Below, one piece after another: positions 45,085 through 55,524 of a stretch of DNA of 64,000 nucleotides. The first letter of the stretch is position 1. Every line of letters starts with the position of its first letter. Source of the stretch: Notospermus geniculatus (Eukaryota > Nemertea > Pilidiophora > Heteronemertea > Lineidae); assembly GCA_002633025.1 (NCBI GenBank), contig NMRB01000352.1, positions 39,067 to 103,066 on the forward strand, read 5' to 3'. A model generated the notes under the pieces. That model searched no databases. It had not been told where the DNA came from and was given only the letters and a program-made list of their open reading frames with translations. The translations under genes and the position numbers were made by a program.

Positions 45085-46333
45085 ATGATGGAAGTGACAT
45101 TGACGACCACGCAGGTTGATACCTTCACACTAATCTAAACGAGAGTACAGCCAATGCTGTCATCAGACTACTGCCATCAAATCAAACAGAAAGTACACAG
45201 GGCTACGTATAAGCTGAGAAGCAGTTCACCTCGGTTACCGCCCACACTACACAGTATTGAGGGTCTCGACAGACTGTCGAGGGACAAGCGAGAAAGGGGC
45301 AATCGTGAGCAAACTGCTCATTTGTAGGATCATGGGCAGTAGACCATGAGGAAGAGAGGACTGCAGTGTATGTTGTGCAACAAGGAATTAGACAAGCGAC
45401 AAGCTCCCAGTTAGAGTATAGCAACACAGCCGTTTTTTATCGAGTCTGTGATTGTAGTCGGTATGCGATGGACAGTTAGTGGGGAATTTACCATCCCAAT
45501 GTTTACGACTGTACTGACAAGAGCCTAATCAGCACCTTGCGATGACCGATAACAGTGTTGTCAGGAGTTATTTAGAGCGATCCTTCGCAACCTGTGTCGC
45601 ACTGAGCTCCAAGCAATTCCTTTTTTGTTCCTCTACCAAATGAAAAAGCAGCGAAGTATCGTTTAACAAAGCCTATGATGACGCACGGAGACAATGCACT
45701 CACCGATATGCCACAATGTAAATAACTGAGGCTTTCTTTAACACGACTCTTGACAACTTAGCTGTCACCCAAAATAGCTTGCGCCTACAGCGATGCGTGG
45801 GTACATGTAAAACTTCTCCCATGTCTACGGTGAGCATGGTTTCCGGCTAGCGATTTTCGGAATCACGCAAACAGGCAGTTATTGGTATAAATATACTGAC
45901 ATTTCGTCGTAGTCAAGCTCTCTGGATATATTTTATAGGTGTTGCTATTCATGGCCTATAATCTTCAGCGTCATTTATGCAGAAAGAATATTGAGTTCAA
46001 GCATACTTTTCCTTGGCATGTTTTATGGCAACTTAGCACAAATGCATCTGAATGGTAATGTTGCTTGGAAATGTTACTTATGGAAATCCCAATGCAGCGG
46101 TTTTACTGAAAACATGGGATTCAAAAATCAGGAAAAAGGTAAGCAATTGAAGGTAGTTGGTGCCATTCAAGCTAAAAGGTATCGCGGTAGAAAGAACAAA
46201 ACGTGCTTGGCTTGCTGATGTTGCTGGTGTCGGCAATAGCTAATGGTGATACGGCGATGAAGCATTTTTGAAAACCCTCTGTCATGTCAAACCAGCAAAG
46301 AGGCTGAGGGTTAATGGTGACGGCCCTAATGTA
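45085..46333. other. Intergenic, nothing recognised
   Basis: No gene or repeat was identified; the 75-aa frame at 45991-46218 has no domain. Confidence 0.4.
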
Positions 46334-46338
46334 CATGT

Positions 46339-46655
46339 TGTAGTTGGATGGAGTTAAGATAGATTGATCCCAGGTTCGATTTGAGGAAGGAAAAAGGAGC
46401 GACGATGTGTTCTTGGTGAATGCTATGATACAACTGATTTATTGAAAAGAGCTAGGTTGACATGCACAATGATACAATGGTATTTACAGAGCAATTAAGA
46501 AGGAACAGAGATAGAACTCAGAAACAAAGGCTGATTGTGCCAGCCATGTGTGGCAACGGGATGTTTGCACAGGTTAGGTAAATATAATGTGGAAAACACA
46601 AAAAGGGTTTATTCACAGTTTGCCAGAATTGGCTAAAAGTCGCTAATTTCCCACA
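46339..46655 (-). repeat. 3' LTR of the BEL/Pao element
   Basis: On the minus strand it starts TGTGGGAAATTAGCG and ends CCATCCAACTACA (TG...CA). The bases just inside, CCGGAGAA on the minus strand, form a short purine-rich tract consistent with plus-strand priming. Confidence 0.92.
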
Positions 46656-46951
46656 TTCTCCGGCCACTCGAATTGCAAAGTTAAGCTAAAAAGATAATAT
46701 GTATCACAAACATCAAAGATTAACATCAAAGATTACAATACAGCTATTGATATGTTATGAACACAACTGACCAACTGATTTCTAAGCAATAAAGTGTCAC
46801 CATGCGTAACAACTAAGACAAGTTTAAGATAAACATCAAATGCAAAAATAATACAGAGTTTCGAATAATAACACCACAAAATAATTCTAAATCCAAATGA
46901 ATCACGAGTGAACTGCTAATAATGTATCCTGTATGTAGAATGATGTGAAAT

Positions 46952-47056
46952 ACGCCACGGAATGTTCGCTTCGCGGACTGTTCATAATGTAAAACAAATG
47001 GTAATACAGTTGTACGCCACGGAATGTTCGCTTCGCGGACTGTTCATAATGCAAAA
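46952..47056. repeat. 62-bp tandem repeat beside the gap
   Basis: ACGCCACGGAATGTTCGCTT with CGCGGACTGTTCATAATG occurs at about 46952 and 47014, 62 bp apart, and runs into the N block. The gap probably hides more of this array. Confidence 0.8.
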
Positions 47057-47200
47057 NNNNNNNNNNNNNNNNNNNNNNNNNNNNNNNNNNNNNNNNNNNN
47101 NNNNNNNNNNNNNNNNNNNNNNNNNNNNNNNNNNNNNNNNNNNNNNNNNNNNNNNNNNNNNNNNNNNNNNNNNNNNNNNNNNNNNNNNNNNNNNNNNNNN
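47057..47200. other. Assembly gap (144 N) inside the retroelement
   Basis: Undetermined sequence; its length may not be real. Confidence 0.98.
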
Positions 47201-48703
47201 GATATTCTCACTGCGTGTGTCATCTTCCCTGATTCGAAGACGCTGTGCTGCCTTTTCGGTGATGAAGCTACGCTGAGCACACTCATCCAGTAGAATGTTA
47301 AGGGCTGATTTCGAGTTATTCACGCGTACGTTGGCTACTGCTGATTTGAGCAACACAGGGCCTGATATCGGTGTTAACTTGACGTGTACTGGCGCACTAT
47401 CCTCTGTTTGTATGTTCCGTTCCTCCTGTCGTTGATTTTCGTTTTGGTTTCGATCCATCTTGGTACAGATTGATGTATGATGACGTTCTCGACATATCTG
47501 ACACGAATATTTGCTCCAACAGTTTAGTGCCTGATGCTTAGCGCCAAGACAGTTGAAACAAACCTTCTTCTGTTGGATTATTTCTACACGTTTTGAACGG
47601 TCCTTGATCACTTCACATTTTGTCGGTTGATGATTTCCTTTACAATATACGCATTGTCGATTTCGATTGGTAGGTCTGTGTTTGTCCTGTTGGTTTGCTC
47701 CTACATGGAACGTTGATGCAGTTGCAGGGCTGGTTATGTCACCAAGTCCCGAGGCGGCTTGGTTAGCTTGGATTTCCTTCAACAAAGCTTCTTTCAATTG
47801 GGACAAATTCCAAGCAGCATCTCCGTGTTCTCGCGAAATTTGAGTTTTAACACCTTGTGGGAGCCTTTCGAAAAGAACTGGAACTAGGAGGTCCCCATAA
47901 CTATCCTCCGTCTTTCCAAGGGCCTTAAGTCCTCTGATGTGGGTTTCTAGGGTATCGTAGAATCGTTTCAGACTTGAGATGCTGGAGTCCGGGTTTGGCA
48001 GTTCCCAGAGAGATTTCATATGGCAAGCGATGATTTTGTGGGACTTACCAAACCGATCTGTCAGTAGTTGGATTGCTTCCGTGTAATTCGCCGATGTCAG
48101 TGGAAGTCCTTCGATCGTTCGTTCAGCTTCATCTGTGAGTTGGCCTTTGAGGTATTGAAATTTCTGTATATCCGCCAATGCTGGATCATTGTGGATGCTG
48201 GCATTGAACGCGTCCATGAATGTCGACCATTTCAGAATGTCCCCATCAAAAAATGGCAATTGGAGTTTTGGGAGATTTACCTTTCGTGGACGATGCGTGT
48301 CCGATGTTGCAGCCGAGAGGCTGGAAGTATCCGCTGACGATGATGATGATAACTCCTGCGTTTTCTGTGCTTTGAATTGATTGTAGTTTTCCAGGTTTAC
48401 GTTCACGACACGATAATAGTTTTCCGATTCCTCGAAGATAGCGTTCCATGCTTCATCGTTTGCTGCCGTTGCAAGCAAGTCCTCGTCGATTTTGTGTAAT
48501 ATGTCGATCCTTCTCTCGATAGCTTTTATCGCTGCGGTCAACTGATTCAAGTCACGTTGAGTTGTATCGTCCTTGATGAGAATGTTGTTAGCGATTTCGG
48601 TATCATTGGTCAGTTGGCTACGATGTCCACCTCTGCTCCGTTTGAGCATGCTTTCGTTCGATACAGGTGGAGCATCCACACGCTCGCCCTCACCCCCCGG
48701 CAT
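47201..48703 (-). CDS. BEL/Pao Gag with start of aspartic protease (partial)
   Basis: Open for 501 codons from the ATG at 48703 to the gap. A coiled N-terminal region is followed by the BEL-type Gag domain (DUF1759-like; FFDGDILKWSTFMDAF and KFQYLKGQL near residues 150-190). Three zinc knuckles then follow: CVYC...H...C, CFNC...H...C and CQIC...H...C (about 345-405). A protease-like LLDECAQRSFI lies near residue 470; this family usually has D-S/T-G there, so the D-E-C reading is unusual and may impair it. The frame has no disabling mutation, in keeping with recent insertion. It would form particles and package element RNA (family knowledge). Confidence 0.9.
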
Positions 48704-48708
48704 GATAA

Positions 48709-48723
48709 GGTTTCACGGCACCA
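48709..48723 (-). other. Primer-binding site
   Basis: On the minus strand TGGTGCCGTGAAACC begins two bases after the 5' LTR. TGG pairs with the CCA end of a tRNA, as expected for minus-strand DNA priming. The tRNA species was not identified. Confidence 0.75.
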
Positions 48724-48725
48724 AA

Positions 48726-49041
48726 TGTAGTTGGATGGAGTTAAGATAGATTGATCCCAGGTTCGATTTGAGGAAGGAAAAAGGAGCGACGATGTGTTCT
48801 TGGTGAATGCTATGATACAACTGATTTATTGAAAAGAGCTAGGTTGACATGCACAATGATACAATGGTATTACAGAGCAATTAAGAAGGAACAGAGATAG
48901 AACTCAGAAACAAAGGCTGATTGTGCCAGCCATGTGTGGCAACGGGATGTTTGCACAGGTTAGGTAAATATAATGTGGAAAACACAAAAAGGGTTTATTC
49001 ACAGTTTGCCAGAGTTGGCTAAAAGTCGCTAATTTCCCACA
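48726..49041 (-). repeat. 5' LTR of the BEL/Pao element
   Basis: 316 bp, near identical to the 3' LTR: it lacks one T in GGTATTTACAG and has G for A in CCAGAATTGG. It should hold the element's promoter and poly(A) signals. Confidence 0.92.
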
Positions 49042-49046
49042 CATGT

Positions 49047-50093
49047 ACATTACATGTAACAAAACAATTACTTACAATGTAGTGCTGGCTCTGTAAAGAA
49101 TTGACAATCAGAAATGTGATCGTAATCATGATCGTCAAAATCTGTCAATTTTACAGATTTTCAATCATTATTGCCGCGGGGATTTGTTTGTTGTGGCAAC
49201 ATTGACCCCGGGAAGTATGGATTGATGTCACATAATTGATTCTCTATATCACTTCCTCAATCAATAGTTACTTATGGAAAAAATGATAGCATGATTGTGC
49301 TTTTAGCTGAGCACTTGCCACGGGCAATAATGCTCTCAGTCGATAAATATTTTCACTTACTACTCGAAATACGTTAAGTGTGTGTAAAAAATGAATGTGG
49401 TATTGTCGACGTGATCGATGCATTTGAGAGAATTGTGTAAATGATATACTTGTTCTGATAAAAGAGCATGGGTTGATGGAAAGTTAAAAAGTTCCTCTTC
49501 TTGACGATGTACAGAAGCTGAGCGGAGTGGACCAATTACAACTGGAATTCCTGATGGCAGCCGAAAAGTAAAGGACCATGGAGGAAACCAAGTGATATAC
49601 GGAGCCTGGATGTTCGCATAGTCGTACATGTACTTCCCGTACGTCATACATGTACATCTTCTTCGTCAGAAAAAGCACGTCTCTGAAAAATCCCAATATA
49701 CATGTACATGTACAAGAACTTCCACTTGGGGTCTCTCCATCAGCTTAAAAAAGCAGCGTTTTGCCGTCAGCAAATGTGAGAAAATAAGTTACTCCATTGA
49801 TCTGTGGATAGAGTATAGCCAATGGCAGTGCTTCATTATCCCTTGCCCTGTTCCCAGGGAAGACAATCAGAGCCAATGGTATTCTTGTTACAAGCGTTGC
49901 TAGATTGATTAATTCGCAAGGCAAAGCAACCCATCAATTCGGAAAAGTTACGGAAATTAAAGGTATGCGTGAGTTAGTGAATTTACTGCTGGTCACTTCA
50001 CCAGCCTCAACGACGACAACACGTCCGTGCTCATCTACGTTGGTGGTTGGCATCCCCATCTCGTGGGTTCATTGACTTATGACTATAAAACAA
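49047..50093. other. Intergenic with ACATGT microsatellite patches
   Basis: TACATGTACATGTACA-type patches occur near 49043, 49624-49655 and 49700. No gene is seen. Confidence 0.5.
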
Positions 50094-50214
50094 AGGCCCG
50101 TATTTTAGAATGCTCCTCAACGTAAAGGAGTTCATTAAGGCTATTGCTCTCAACAGGATAACAATAGCCTGGAGGAACTCCTTTACGTTGAGGAGCATTT
50201 TAAAATACGGGCCT
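50094..50214. mobile_element. Palindromic MITE with AGGCCCGTATTTTA ends, 121 bp
   Basis: AGGCCCGTATTTTAGAATGC is inverted as GCATTTTAAAATACGGGCCT. The arms carry CTCCTCAACGTAAAGGAGTT and its complement, leaving a small loop near 50150. Very well paired, so probably recent. Confidence 0.9.
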
Positions 50215-50215
50215 A

Positions 50216-50515
50216 CACTATTAAAAATAACAGAGGATTTTACAGAAAATCTGTGCAGCAGCGTCCCCAGGACTGGATCTGTAAAATTACAGACTTAAAT
50301 GTTAACAGAGACTTGACTGGAGGCTGACCAAATTATATTTTCATACTGCTCTCAGAAGGCATCATAATGGGATGTCCAATGGAGTCCAACCAATGCAGGA
50401 AAACATGAATCATACCACATGTAAATTTTACAGAAAGTGCTGAGGACTGCTGCAGGCAATTTCTGTAAAATTACTAGAAAATTACTATTGTAAAATTAAT
50501 AATTTCTAACAGTAT
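50216..50515. mobile_element. Candidate MITE with CACTATTAAAAATAACAG ends
   Basis: CACTATTAAAAATAACAG at 50216 is approximately inverted as ATTAATAATTTCTAACAGTA at the right. Inner segments TTTTACAGAAA, GTCCCCAGGACTG and GAGGACTGCTGCAGGC are also symmetrical. No duplication was established. Confidence 0.5.
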
Positions 50516-51837
50516 AAGACGCTGAAAAGAATTCAACTTCCACCGTTGAAATCAAATTGACATCAAGTGGCATTACAGTTGGAACTGACTACAGGAAAGG
50601 TGTTGGAGCATTTGCCAATACTGTCATTCCACAATGAGAATGATAATTACGAATAAGAAGGCGACAATAGCACATTGATCTCTTATCAATATGTAGTGGA
50701 TGTATCACAGTTCTTCACCTCCGTGTGATACGGAGCGAACCTAATTGGGGCGTTCCCAGAAAAGATGAAAGGCCAGCCGCCATTGTGCGACAATCGGCGT
50801 CTTTATGCTCAGGATATTGCCTTTCCTCTTGTTCCTGCAACCTGGTCTATTCACACGTAGGATTATCAGTCAGTTTCCCTGCGACCATAACAATTCACAT
50901 TGGTAATGCCAGAGGTGACTTATATTGGTGCTCACTCAAAGGACAACTGGCTTATCACGGAGCAGAATCTAATGAAATGAACGAAGGCCCGCAGTAGCCA
51001 GATTGGCCAAGACGACGACCCCTGGCTTCCCTGCAGCCCGAAGAGACAAATAATCAAGTAGATCAAGTCAACCACAGAATATACCGTACTTCCACATCTC
51101 GAGATCACTCAGCAATATTTTGGCTCGCCCCAGTCTTACCAATTGCGAAGGCAAGTTTTGTGTTTGGTCGACCAATCGCATGCAGGTTTCAAGACATCTG
51201 TTGATCACGAGGTCCTACGTTCTGCTCGCCTGTCTTCAACTATAAAATATATGTAGTTCGAAGTCCATGCAATGAGGAAGTAGCCTAATTTTTTCTACCA
51301 TTTGATGGCGCTGCGACCGTATCCACTTTTCCACTGTGACGTCGTACAGAACGTCAACGTCACACTGCCGTGACGTTGTGGCTTCATGCTCGCACCGCAC
51401 ATTGCCACGGAGATGACGTCCTGAAGACAATGAAAAGGCCTGATTTGGTCGCAGCGACATCTTTCCGTGGAGAAGTGGCGACCCCCTCATTGATTGACCA
51501 GCAGTCATTGTTCTCACTCTGTGAAAGCGAGTCGTGACAGCCAATGGGTTGATAGGTTAGTCATTGTTTTGGGGAACTTTTGCCCACCATGGATTAGGCG
51601 CCGCTGTCATTGAAAACCATTTAAATTACGGTCCCGTGTCAACGTTTTAGAGAAAGGAATGATTGCTGGGGCAGTGCACAGTTCTCGTTGAAATGACAGA
51701 CAGACACAGGGCGACTTTCTCCACAGGGTGGTAGAATTTGTGGACCTTTCATTGAAAGGAAGATACAAAGCCACCTATCTCACATCCTGAGAATCTCAGG
51801 TCGTTTACGGTCGTACCATCCCTCAATACCCTGAGGA
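50516..51837. other. Intergenic, nothing recognised
   Basis: Frames up to 102 codons show no domain. No repeat was identified. Confidence 0.4.
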
Positions 51838-52301
51838 CATTCACAAATAAACCATGCAATGCAGTGGGCAAATGCCACTTGATATAATAACCAAATATCG
51901 CGCCCAGTGCTACAACGTCTGAACATAGATCTGGTGTAACAAGTTACCGGATACCAGTCTCGTAGCATTGCATCTCATTCCATAATTTATGCACGCTGTC
52001 GAATGATACTGCCCGAAACATGAACTGGATCATACCTTCGTGTTTTGAACCCATTGGTACGTACTCGTTATCTAGATAATCCGTGAGAATCATTTTGACG
52101 GGAAGTTTATTCAGGAACAATCAGAAATTCAGCGAGTTTGTCAGCGAATCGAGACATTTTTACAGCCGTCATTTTGAGAATGACCAAGACGGGATAGAAG
52201 CTTCGCTGTGATTGGCTGAATTCGGCGGAGTCTAATGTCGCCAGGGTCTGAACCAAGCGCGAGAAGGGGAGCCGGTTGTGAAGACCCTGGGTGCGAGGAT
52301 G
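51838..52301 (+). repeat. Dispersed repeat, copy B (uninterrupted)
   Basis: Collinear with 2062-3030 from TTCACAAATAAACCATGC to AAGACCCTGGGTGCGAGGAT, but without the MITE; the insertion point corresponds to TTACAGCCG near 52163. It gives the pre-insertion state of copy A. Confidence 0.82.
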
Positions 52302-52580
52302 CCTATCTCAGACAGAGGATATTCAAAATCGCTTGGAAGTCGAGGCTGAGGATCGGATCAGAGAGCAGATGTGGGGAAGTGGGCCCAGGGGAAGTTTGTT
52401 CATCTTTGACCGTCTGATTTCGATTCTGTCTCGTTCCAAGTCATCACTGCACCTCCATAACGACAACATGATGCTTCGTAGCTCGCCAAAATTTCCCAAA
52501 GTAATATGAAGCCTCGTGGTCGAATTGCTTGGCTCTNTTCAACTCGAACACGCTGGAGGTTGCATCGATTTTTCTATGTG

Positions 52581-52654
52581 TAAACCGTCCCAGGTAGTTT
52601 GCAACAAGTTGCAAGTTGCTGCAACTTGCAACTTGGTGCAACCTAGTGTAAACC
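52581..52654. repeat. Hairpin repeat GCAACAAGTTGCAAGTTGC
   Basis: CAAGTTGCAAGTTGC is followed at once by GCAACTTGCAACTTG, flanked by GTAAACCG on both sides in inverted form (GTGTAAACCG and a degenerate partner). A short palindromic element is likely. A single N lies upstream at 52537. Confidence 0.6.
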
Positions 52655-52663
52655 GCCCTTTAA

Positions 52664-53446
52664 CCATGGCGCACACCTGCGATTTTTTAGGAGACTACCC
52701 TTCCGACTGCTAGAGCGACTGGAGATTTGCAGGATTTGTCGCCTACTCTGCGGCAGATCGTTGGACCAAGCGACCAGTCACTGTGATCGTCCGAGTAATC
52801 GTATCTCGTCTTAAGCATGGCGCACACGAGCGATTTTTCTAGGCGACTAGCCTTGCGACTACATGAGCGACTGAACATATTTTTAGTTTTTTTAGTTTTT
52901 TTTGACTCGTTTGCGACAAATGCTTCACTGGGAGATCAGTGATGTCGCGGATGACATCACTGATCGACCTCAAAGGTAATTATCGCATGCGACCTAGTAG
53001 TCGCATCGGTAGTCGCCCCATTTTAGTCGCTCGTGTGCGCCATGCTTTACACATGTCTTATATCTGATCGCTCGAGCGGTCGTTACATTGTTTGTGGGAG
53101 ATTGTTGCACTGGGCGATCTGATTGACCGGTTTCAATGGCCAACGGCGACCAAAGAATTTCGATCGCATCAAGAGACCAAAAATTCAACATGTTTAATTT
53201 TCGGTCGCAAACGCCGACTGGCCTTTTCAACTTGTCGGCCGATAAAAAAAGCAATAAAACTTTGTCCGCATACGATTCCGATGCGACGCCACAATAGTCG
53301 GCGACTTCAGTCGTTTTCGGAGGTCGTCTGTCGTTTGCGGATGGTTCACTGAAATGTTCACCTCGCACGCGACGGTTTCCTGCGACGTCTTGGTCGCCAG
53401 TCTCGTCGGTAGGTCGCATGATTTTGGTCGCAAGTGTGCGCCATGC
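52664..53446. mobile_element. Outer of two nested GCATGGCGCACAC elements
   Basis: CCATGGCGCACACCTGCGAT at 52664 faces the inverted AGTGTGCGCCATGC ending 53446. Subterminal CGACT/AGTCG words repeat inward on both sides. Removing the inner element (52815-53045) leaves about 550 bp. The left end follows TTTAA and the right end precedes TTTA, suggesting a TTAA-like target. No transposase is seen. Confidence 0.6.
52815..53045. mobile_element. Inner nested MITE, 231 bp
   Basis: GCATGGCGCACACGAGCGAT at 52815 is inverted as CGCTCGTGTGCGCCATGC ending 53045. Inner arms GGCGACTAG and CTAGTAGTCGC correspond. The left end is preceded by TTAA and the right followed by TTTA. A second small palindrome, GATCAGTGATGTC-GATGACATCACTGATC, sits in its interior (52935-52965). 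Confidence 0.8.
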
Positions 53447-53591
53447 TTTAGACTTCAGGAAGTTTCTAGAATACGGCCCCTATAGTCAGGCAATTTTCAA
53501 ATAACCGACGTGAAAATGATAAAAGACTTTCAAGAAAGTTAAAACGGATTGGCGTTGATGGAGCCCTTTCTGGCCTATACATGTAGATGTA

Positions 53592-53762
53592 CAGGTGTGA
53601 CAGGAATCAACGTCCTAGGAATGAAAGTCCGCCAAACCATAGCCAGCTGCTGTAGGGTTATATTCGAATGGGCATGGTCGCCATAGCCATATATTCTAAT
53701 GCCTCGCTGAACAATAAGACCGGACTTTGCTTCCAGGGGGACTTTGATCCCTGTCACACCAG
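53592..53762. mobile_element. MITE with AGGTGTGA...TCACACC ends, copy 2
   Basis: AGGTGTGACAGGAAT is inverted as ATCCCTGTCACACC at the right. The interior matches 19798-19969 (GGTCGCC, TCGCTGAACA, CCGGACTTTG). Same orientation as copy 1. Confidence 0.78.
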
Positions 53763-53799
53763 TATTGCTATTCATGTCGTGTTAATCCAATGTTTGTAA

Positions 53800-54020
53800 A
53801 TATCTGTTTGTAAAAATCTCGTAATGTTTGTAAATGTTTGTAATGTTCGTAAATGTTTGTAAAAATCTCAGTCTTTTCTAGAGATTCAGACTGTAAAGTT
53901 CCACTTGAAAAAGACTCCGGTTGGGGTCGAAAGTTCGTGAATTCTGGAGATTGACTTCTTGCTTATTATCATTTTGTGTGTCAATTTTGTGCTATTCTGT
54001 ATATTTGTAAATATTAGAAG
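53800..54020. repeat. GTAATGTTTGTAAATGTTTGTAA-type short tandem repeat and flank
   Basis: TGTTTGTAAA words repeat at about 10-20 bp between 53785 and 53870; nothing else is seen up to 54020. Confidence 0.55.
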
Positions 54021-54302
54021 GTGTATAAATTGACATTTTTCTCCCAAATGAATCAATCAATTTTTGGCATCGATGAATTGATCATCGATGGCTCAGACGC
54101 AGATCGCAGCGAATATAGGAGTACTACCGAAGAGAGGAGACAACAGCGTTCAAGTATGACGATCCAACTGAACGAACACAATACGCTAACAGTGCGAAAG
54201 GGAGTAGACGAGAGAATCACCATCACTCTACCTCCGATCGAGCAACAATATAACATTCTCAATACCGATCGAGATTTGGAGGGCTTTGTTCACTTCGTGT
54301 GA
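54021..54302 (+). CDS. Hypothetical 93-aa protein
   Basis: The frame has an Arg/Gln/Glu-rich middle followed by a predicted strand-rich segment (residues 48-75, TIQLNEHNTLTVRKGVDERI). No family was recognised. It lies upstream of two further short plus-strand frames, in the only part of the window where several unexplained frames with non-repetitive protein-like composition cluster. It could be a small gene of a large DNA element or chance. Confidence 0.25.
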   Translation: MYKLTFFSQMNQSIFGIDELIIDGSDADRSEYRSTTEERRQQRSSMTIQLNEHNTLTVRKGVDERITITLPPIEQQYNILNTDRDLEGFVHFV

Positions 54303-54525
54303 GGCAATTGACACTGTCGTGCAAATTGTGGCTGGCAGTTCGCTTCCAAAAAGAGAAATCGTCGAGTATGTGCCGGAAATTTAAACAAACTCGAATTTAT
54401 GGATTTTACTGACATTGTATCGTGGAGTAATTATTTTGTTCACGTGACGACAACAAACAACAAACTGTGTACATAAGTCGGTTTCAACATCCTCCACCAC
54501 ATCACTTCCGTGTTTTTACTCATCA

Positions 54526-54871
54526 GTGACACTGCTACAACAATCGTCTGCTACAACAATGCCTTCCGAATCAACTCCGAAGAAACCGATACCATATGGT
54601 CGCGAACTTCTACAAACTCCGAAAAGTAGGAGACATCCAGCTAGACCAACTAGAAGGGCTATGGCGAAATGTGAGACGGCAACCACATCAACGCAGACGG
54701 CATCTGCGCAAGCTTCAAACCAACACTCCCGGGAGAGAAGAAACAACTCGGTATACTTCGACCATGGCGAATGTTGGAAAATGTTGGATACGACTCTCGG
54801 CCGGCGCATGGGAAACGATTAAAGAGCTTGCACCCGAAGTTGACATATCGGGATTTATGCCTCTCCACTAA
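54526..54871 (+). pseudogene. Hypothetical basic protein, possibly frameshifted
   Basis: The frame 54526-54822 has a methionine at 54559, well placed for initiation, and a Lys/Arg/Pro-rich start with a Ser/Thr/Gln-rich middle. A second frame ending at 54871 takes over with WIRLSAGAWETIKELAPEVD, which loosely recalls the C-terminus of PC4-type single-strand DNA-binding proteins (weak resemblance only). One indel near 54750 would join the two; I do not claim that it did. Confidence 0.25.
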
Positions 54872-54999
54872 CATTGACTAAAGAGTCGAAATGTGTGAAA
54901 TCGAAGGCACCTCTTTCTGTCGACATCATTTCGCTGCTTCGTTCATATTCTAAGTGGTTGGATTTTGTCGGAGTTAAGGTGAGGATGTGAAAAAGATCC

Positions 55000-55446
55000 G
55001 TGTCCCGACAAAAATCGTTGTGTGACTGTATGGACTGGGGAATGTGGGATGAACTGAAAAGTCAATTTGATACGGTGAGAGTGTGTTGTGATAACCTCGG
55101 ATCTAATCCCCCTAGCACTGTTAGCAAAACCTATCATTGCCAAGATGATATTCGGATTGCTGAGAACTGTCAAGGAGCGTCTATATGCCAGGGATGTACA
55201 TCAACGGATATTGAGGATAACGCGACCACAGCTGCGTGTTCCAGCAAGAAACTTTGGCAGAGACTTTCACTGTTCCGGAATCTGATTGATTCGTTTGCCT
55301 TTACTACTGAGTTAGCCATTAAAGCAGGAGAAAAGAAGATTCAACTTTGTAATCCTATGTATCTACTGAGGGTAGCAACTGAAAAGTGGATGGATGATAT
55401 CACGCCAATGGTTGTGGAAATTTTCAAAGGAGAGAACGGAGCATGA
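55000..55446 (+). CDS. Hypothetical 148-aa protein
   Basis: A non-repetitive frame with 11 cysteines, including CDCMDW, VCCDN and a CQGASICQGC cluster, and an amphipathic C-terminal half. The frame may start upstream, since the first codons lie in the middle of an open stretch. No family was recognised. Confidence 0.25.
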   Translation: MSRQKSLCDCMDWGMWDELKSQFDTVRVCCDNLGSNPPSTVSKTYHCQDDIRIAENCQGASICQGCTSTDIEDNATTAACSSKKLWQRLSLFRNLIDSFAFTTELAIKAGEKKIQLCNPMYLLRVATEKWMDDITPMVVEIFKGENGA

Positions 55447-55524
55447 TTTCATTTTTCTTCGTTTTACCCTCAGTCGATGCATTTGATTGAAAATGTAGTC
55501 CGGTGAAATTAATATTTCAATTAT

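Larger units (their letters stand above)
46334..49046 (-). mobile_element. BEL/Pao LTR retrotransposon, non-autonomous, young
   Basis: The element lies on the minus strand between 5-bp target duplications CATGT (46334-46338 and 49042-49046). The LTRs at 48726-49041 (5') and 46339-46655 (3') differ by one indel and one substitution in about 317 bp. A primer-binding site and a gag frame follow the 5' LTR. No reverse transcriptase, RNase H or integrase can fit between gag and the 3' LTR unless it is hidden in the 144-N gap (47057-47200), whose true size is unknown. Such elements copy by reverse transcription in virus-like particles; mobilisation here would need a complete relative. Confidence 0.92.

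Noticed and set aside
46982-47200. C-terminal extension of Gag through the gap
   Set aside because: The frame crosses N; the residues beyond it come from the 62-bp tandem repeat.
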